Below the pieces are notes generated by a model. It was not told where the DNA came from. It did not search any database and saw only the letters and a list, made by a program, of their open reading frames with translations. A program made the translations under genes and the position numbers. 64,000 nucleotides of DNA from contig NC_041019.1 in NCBI RefSeq assembly GCF_004193775.1, positions 53,853,928-53,917,927 on the forward strand, written 5' to 3'. Source of the stretch: Glycine soja (lineage: Eukaryota > Streptophyta > Magnoliopsida > Fabales > Fabaceae). Of this stretch, positions 58,681 to 64,000 are shown in pieces (within the stretch, counting starts at the first letter, position 1; each line of letters opens with the position of its first letter).

Positions 58681-58779
58681 AATCTATTTTCGGGAGGTAA
58701 TCCTCACAAGAGGTAATTGTTCTGACATGTCACAAAGCCCCTCTTTTCGGCCAAGGCCAAAATAGGGTTGGGGGGCTAG

Positions 58780-59732
58780 TATACCGAATGAAGTACTCGA
58801 TTAGGCAAAAACTGATGTTGTTGTTGAACATACAACATCGATTTTTGCTAAAAATCGATGTCGGTTATCAGAAAATAACATCATTTTTTTATACTAAAAA
58901 CTGATGTTGTTTGTTGACTACCAACATTGGTTATTGGAAAAACTGATGTTAAGATATACATACAACATCAATTTTTACTAAAAACTGATGTTGTATGTAT
59001 AAGTTAACATCGGTTTTGGTAAAAACCGATGTTGATATCATGATATATGACTTTTTTTATAATTCTTATTATATAACATCGGTTATTTAAAAAACCGATG
59101 TTGTCATTTTCATGTTAACATTGATTTTTCAAAATCGATGTTAACAGTATTACTTTCAACATCGGTTAATAACCAATGTTAAAAGTCTTTAATATCCGAT
59201 GTTAAAACCCTATTTTCTAGTAGTGGACACTTGACACTCTCGAATCAAACACATCCTTTGGCCACACATCCATATATGTTGAATAGTACATCTCGACCTT
59301 TGACATGTGCAAGCATTGAGCACCATTCGACCATGATTATCACCACTAAGTCGGCTTAAGGGTGATCACTTGATTATAAGTGCCTAAGCATAATCAGAAG
59401 AAATATTACTCAATTGGTAATCATGATGTGATAGGTCCAGATACCCCATACTCAACATGGTTAGTATAAAAAAGGGTGAATCCTCTAGGTATGAGGATTG
59501 ATTCATTCTCACCCACTCACTACATATCCTTAATAACTCTGGGCCGAACCCTCACTTAAGCATCAGAGTGTCTTTTGTAGGTACTCTCCCCTCCGTTCTT
59601 CCAAACACTCACGCACCTAAGACCTCGGTAGGAAAAACCATAGGGACAAACCTTCGATACTAAAGATCTTTTAGCACAGTAGAAGACTCTTCAACAACAG
59701 GATAAATATTCGATCCATTTGTGACAAGAACA
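58780..59732 (+). repeat. 3' LTR of the non-autonomous element, split
   Basis: The two parts, about 58780-58804 and 59226-59732, together correspond to the 517-base first LTR. A few LTR bases appear to be missing at the junction. Confidence 0.8.
58805..59225 (+). mobile_element. CACTA transposon end fragment
   Basis: Ends in TTTTCTAGTAGTG at 59225, the reverse complement of the CACTACTAGAAAA terminus of legume CACTA elements. Inside are about ten copies of AACATCGGTT or its complement, many as perfect hairpins. These are the subterminal repeats that such transposases bind. The opposite terminus is missing at the 58805 side. Confidence 0.85.
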
Positions 59733-59737
59733 CAAAT

Positions 59738-61288
59738 GATTTATAATGACCTATCAACGTTAAGTTTTAAAATGTATACACATGCGAGTCCAATTTATAT
59801 AAGCTTCATACCTTTGGTTGAAAACATTAATTATATTTGAATTTGGATTACATTTATCAATAAATAGAGCATAACTAATGATTTGGAACAAAATAAGTGA
59901 TGTATTAAAAAAATGAATTGCCATTTTTAATACTTTTCTTATTATTTTTGTATTTTTTTTATTGGTCAACTTGCTATTTCATAACTCACCAACTCGTCAT
60001 TCTATCTTTTGGTTGGTCAATTCACCAGCCAATTCTAAATAAGTGGATTGATTATCAACAAGTTAACTTACCTCACCCTGTTTTAAGCGAGTTGGAGCTT
60101 GATGCCTTGTTGGTTTGTCTTACCATCTATAATCTCAAGTTTAATTTTAAGTATGTAATAATATTAAATATTCATAAAAATAGCTTTAAAAGATATTTAT
60201 GAATTTTTACAAAAAAATAATAATACTTGTTACACATTTCAAAGCGAGCTTTTATTTGATATTGAATGCACATAAGTTAAAGAATTTAGTTACAATAAAT
60301 TAACACTATAGATGAATTCTTCATTATTATCATTATAGTGTTCAACCATAATAAGTAGTCAAATTAAAAAATCACAAAAAATAATCCAAATAAAGAAATC
60401 ATAAATAAATAGTCAATGTATAATAAAATCATTGAATTTTATTAGAAATATTTTATAAATCACATTTAAGATACCTTTTCAATATAACAATATATTTTCT
60501 TTTACTAATAATAATTTTACATTTCATTTCATCACAAATCTATTATATATTAAATTTATTAATTATAAATAATTTTTTATTGACTTTTACTATAATTACA
60601 TTAAAAATCATATCAATAATATTAACAATATTTTTTTAATTGATTATTATACAAACATTAAACTCATTATATTGCATTTTGTATTAAAAATTATATATAA
60701 TTCATTTTATCTTGAAATATGAGTGACAATTATATGAAGAAAGTGCATTATAGTAGATAATATAGTAGATATTGATTGATTAAATCCGCCGTTTGAAGCT
60801 GCCCACTGGAATGCTTGACGTGGCCCCTGGTTTTCAGTTTTACTTTCCAAACCACTGTTTCTCTCTCTCCATTTCAATTTCACTTGCATTCATTCCCCTA
60901 CCTGTTTATATCAAACATGCAATATCAAATTCTGCTTCATTCCAATGTTTGTTTCTCCCCTCTCTCTTCCCCTTCACTTCACACCAATGTTCCTTTTCAC
61001 TTCCCCACACTCCCCCTTTTACCGTTTTACCTGCGTTAAACCCTCTTAGAATCTCACCCCACTTTTCACTACATCTTATAACACACCTTCCCCTGTTTTC
61101 CTCTGTTTTGCTTCTTCTAGAGTACCCTCTTCCTACATGTTTTTTCCCTGACTTTTCTTCCTTACCCATTTCCCATAATTGTATTTTATCCTCGAACATA
61201 TCAATAGTTCCTCGATCAGACTCATTTGTACACGAAAGTTCTCTTTTTTGGGGTGTGTGTGATCTGCATTATAGCAGGGTTAATATAA
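59738..61288. other. Upstream region and leader of the cysteine oxidase gene
   Basis: AT-rich to about 60780. From about 60830 to 61200 it is strongly pyrimidine-rich, as in many plant 5' leaders and promoters. A long frame (60793-61314) overlaps the gene start in another frame; it could act as an upstream ORF if transcribed, but it looks like a product of the C/T-rich composition. Confidence 0.5.
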
Positions 61289-62801
61289 ATGGGGATTGGG
61301 AAGAACCTGTCTGAGACAAAAGGGAGGGAGTTGTGTGAATTGCGTGAAGAGACCAATACCAACACCACCAACAGCAATAACAACAAATCGAGGAGGAACC
61401 GGAGACATCGTCAGAGGAAGATGTCGCCTGGTCAGAAATTGTTTCAAACGTGTAATGAAGTGTTTGCTTCTACTGGCCCTGGGATTGTTCCTTCCCCTCA
61501 AAACATTGAAATGCTTCTCTCTGTTTTAGGTACGTGGAGTACATGTGAATTTGATTTTTAATTTTCGTGAGGGTGATCGATCATTTTCTCATATGTTTAT
61601 CTCTCATTTCAATTATTGAATGGAGAATGGTTTTGAGTTGCTTAATGCATTTATTTCAATGAAAATATTATTTTTTGATTAAAAGCATTTAACATATTTA
61701 TTAAATATTTCTTGACTTTAGATGCAAGTTAGTAAGACCCAAGACCATTATTTAATGACAAATTTTTTTTTTTCCTTTAGTCTAACCGTATGTATCAACT
61801 GCAGATGTTATTCTCTTAAAATTTACTCCATGTAGTATCATATCATATATACATGAATAAAAAAGATATAATATCTATTATTTTTTCTCTCTATTTTTTA
61901 ATCAACTCAAAATTAATTAATCCACTCTAATAGTGTGGATGTTTACAAATTGTCTTTTGTATGCTACTTATGTGTCCTCTCCTAGGTTGCGTCTGTGTCT
62001 TGTAAGCATCGTGTATTGATGCAAGTGCCCATTATCTTGTGCTTGATGTTCCCCAAGAGTTATCTGGTATATATATTCACATCACCATTTTCCGCTTACT
62101 ATATGATGTCAAGTCTTTATAAGTCCACTTTCAAAGCATAATAAACATAGCATTCTCAATTTAATCATTGTCAATCAAGTGCTGTCTTATTAGGCGAGAC
62201 ACACGTGTTTCTCGCTCCTATTGTCGTGTCTCATTGACATTGGCCAGCTTAATTTGGATGTATTATGCCCCCTAAAATCAAGTGTTTTTTCGTGATAATT
62301 ATGGCCATAAGTATCTGGTTTACGTAAATGTTTGCAGTCACTAGCCAGGAAACAATCAATAATTCTCGATACTACTATTGATATTGAGTTGGAAGTTTCT
62401 CATAAATAGATTTAAGGTTCTATTAAGGTATTTCCTCCTTAACTTATTATAAGAATCTTTCCCTTAATTTACTTTTGTTAAAGAAAAAATAATTAACTTA
62501 GTTAATCATATTAAATTTATCAATTAATTATACTTACTATCATGTTAAAATTATTTTTTTCTTATCTTTTTATTTATTTATACTTACTATCATGTTAAAA
62601 TTATTTTTTTTTCTTATCTTTTTATTTATTTAATTACTTTTTATTAATGTTTGAAGAAAAAAATAATTAAATAAGAATATATAAAAAATAATAATTAATA
62701 TATCTAAAAATTAAAAAAGATCTTATCATTGTAAAAAGAGACAAATAAATTTTTAAAAATAATCTTATAATATAAGAAACCGATGGAGTAGTAATTAAGA
62801 A

Positions 62802-62859
<58 letters not shown>

Positions 62860-63512
62860 GTGTGTGTGCGTGTGTGTGATAAATAACAGTAGAGATATTA
62901 TATATTATGATATCAAATGTTATATTTTTTAAGTTTAATATTTTAATTAAAATCTTTATGCTGTGAGTTAATCGTGGTGATCCTTTAGAAAAAAAATATA
63001 AATAATAAAATAAAAATCGTGGTGATCTTTAACAAGGAGAGGATAAATATGATCAGTCCTGAAGGCTAAGGACAAAAACTACTTAGTTGTTTAATGCGAG
63101 TTAAGACCGTATATATATGTTAAAAAGGACGCGGCACTATTTGAAACGGGATACAGCTACTCAGCTTTAATTTTGAGTAAATGCTTAAATTAGTCTTTTT
63201 GAAAATAAAAATAAAATAAAGGACATTTTTATTAAGAACATATTGTTAACATGAAAACATTTTAGTCATTTCCTTCACTGTATAGAAAGACTAATTTGTT
63301 TTACACTAAACATTGAAAGGCTTTTCATATATATATTTTTTCTGATTAAATTTTGATTATTTTTTCTAGATCAAATTAAGTTGGGTGAATTGTTTTAAAA
63401 AGAAAATAAGGATATGTTTGTTTCTTATTTTTGGAAATTATTTTCCGTTTTTAATAATAAAAAACTTATTTAATAAATGGATTTTAAAATTGTTGAAAAT
63501 ATTTCTCTTTCA

Positions 63513-63555
<43 letters not shown>

Positions 63556-64000
63556 TTTTATTTCTTTTATTAATATCCATACATTTTTTGTCTCATTTTC
63601 TTTTATCACTCTTACTCTTTAAAAAAATCAGTTTTTAAAAACTAAAACTAAAGGTATAATCAAGTACACTTTTAAGTCTTTACTTTTGATTTTACTTTAC
63701 CTTTCTTGTTTAATGCTTCTTTGGGATTGACTCAAATAGTTATTTACCTGGACCACACTATCTTACCTGTGCAGAATGCCAAAAATTAATCTACCAATAG
63801 TTAATTCCACTTCTCATTTCTTTCCCTTAATTTTAAATGCTATGATAAGCATATTTATACTATGGCTTTGTGCAGGTGAAATAAAACAAGAAGACGTTGG
63901 CTTAAAGCCTGAAATGGCATTTTTCAGTTCAAATAATCCTCGAAGAACTCCAAAAATTACATACCTGCACATTTATGAGTGTCAACAATTTTCGGTAACT
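61289..64000 (+). CDS. PCO: Plant cysteine oxidase (PCO), first two exons, continues past the window
   Basis: Thiol dioxygenase that oxidises N-terminal cysteine of proteins such as ERF-VII factors, marking them for the Arg/N-degron pathway when oxygen is present. Exon 1 is 61289-61529 and exon 2 63876-63994. Donor GTACGT, acceptor TGCAG and the next donor GTAACT (63995) agree with phases 1 and 0. The N-terminus is Asn/Thr-rich with a basic KSRRNRRHRQRK, possibly a nuclear signal. The conserved part begins PGQKLFQTCNEVFASTGPGI, VPSPQNIEML, then DVGLKPEMAFF and ITYLHIYECQQFS. The cupin histidines that bind iron lie beyond the window. Start chosen as the first ATG of the frame; an internal ATG at 61421 is possible. 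The 2.3-kb first intron holds several repeats. Confidence 0.9.
62528..62632. repeat. Tandem duplication of about 52 bases in the PCO intron
   Basis: ATACTTACTATCATGTTAAA followed by T-rich sequence and CTTATCTTTTTATTTATTTA appears twice in a row. Confidence 0.9.
62806..62878. repeat. Compound (AT)n(TG)n microsatellite
   Basis: About 50 bases of AT dinucleotide, then about 22 bases of TG dinucleotide with one interruption, inside the PCO first intron. Confidence 0.92.
63520..63552. repeat. (AT)n microsatellite
   Basis: About 33 bases of AT dinucleotide in the PCO first intron. Confidence 0.9.

Larger units (their letters stand above)
57317..59732 (+). mobile_element. Non-autonomous LTR retrotransposon, nested by a CACTA fragment
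   Basis: LTR one is 57317-57833 and LTR two 58780-59732, the latter enlarged by an inserted CACTA piece. Both begin around ATACC-GATGAAGTAC and end CCATTTGTG-CA-GAACA. A 5-base target duplication CAAAT is intact (57312-57316 and 59733-59737). After LTR one comes TTTTGGTGCCCATTGTGGGG, a primer-binding-site type common in plant gypsy elements. Before LTR two is the purine tract GGGTTGGGGGG. The 0.95-kb interior has no gag or pol. LTRs are clearly diverged, so the element is old. It is best described as a LARD/TRIM-like gypsy derivative. Confidence 0.85.

Noticed and set aside
58214..58765. Frames with repeated SNFE...VPS text as a repeat protein
   Set aside because: The 55-base period is not a multiple of three, so units fall in different frames; this is a minisatellite.
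60793..61314. 173-codon frame overlapping the PCO start
   Set aside because: It begins at a non-ATG codon, is driven by C/T-rich leader composition and has no motif. It remains possible as an upstream ORF from its internal ATG.
1..64000. tRNA, rRNA or CRISPR features
   Set aside because: tRNA-like boxes were seen only inside SINEs; no cloverleaf gene, rRNA segment or spaced direct-repeat array was recognised.

Overview
This is plant nuclear DNA: very AT-rich, short exons with GT-AG introns, many (AT)n microsatellites, tRNA-derived SINEs, copia, gypsy and CACTA-type transposon remains. The legume-type repeat ends (CACTACTAGAAAA-like CACTA ends with AACATCGGTT subterminal repeats, GTTTAAATATG-type inverted repeats) and the protein sequences fit a legume, most likely soybean or a close Glycine relative. 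That assignment rests on family recognition, not a search.

Layout. 1-10 kb: AT-rich sequence around one intact three-exon secreted pectate lyase gene (3137-5750, +). 10.1-12.2 kb: an eight-exon double-AP2 transcription factor of the WRINKLED-like type, including a 9-base microexon. 12.9-31.1 kb: a cluster of minus-strand LRR receptor-like proteins (RLPs) of the Cf-9 kind: one decayed copy (12879-15043), a scrap (15.7-15.9 kb), and two intact genes of 943 and 939 residues (16267-19098 and 28288-31107). A young Ty1/copia element (19157-22817, with 475-base LTRs and a 5-base target duplication) sits 58 bases upstream of the first intact RLP and points the same way. It has lost its reverse transcriptase. 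31-45 kb: gene-poor, with terminal-inverted-repeat elements, local duplications, minisatellites, broken PPR, F-box and RNase H fragments, a SINE, and an RLP 3' scrap.

45.4-54.4 kb: an intact ten-exon V-ATPase subunit d gene (45411-49529, -), head-to-head with a KDPG/KHG aldolase-like gene (50002-54367, +) that I read as a pseudogene because it carries three separate lesions. 57.3-59.7 kb: a non-autonomous LTR element whose 3' LTR is split by a CACTA-transposon fragment. 61.3-64 kb: the first two exons of a plant cysteine oxidase gene, which runs off the window.

The main history is one of segmental duplication. The block [RLP - flank - VHA-d] exists twice: near 16-25 kb the RLP survives and only two ruined VHA-d exons remain, while near 44-49.5 kb VHA-d survives and only the last 66 codons of the RLP remain. 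The genes do not form a common pathway; RLPs are immune receptors, and the others are housekeeping, wall, transcription or oxygen-sensing genes. I found no certain new system. The most unusual item is the copia element: it has no visible tRNA primer-binding site after its 5' LTR, and in that position carries a 16-base sequence complementary to its own LTR, which makes self-priming a testable idea.
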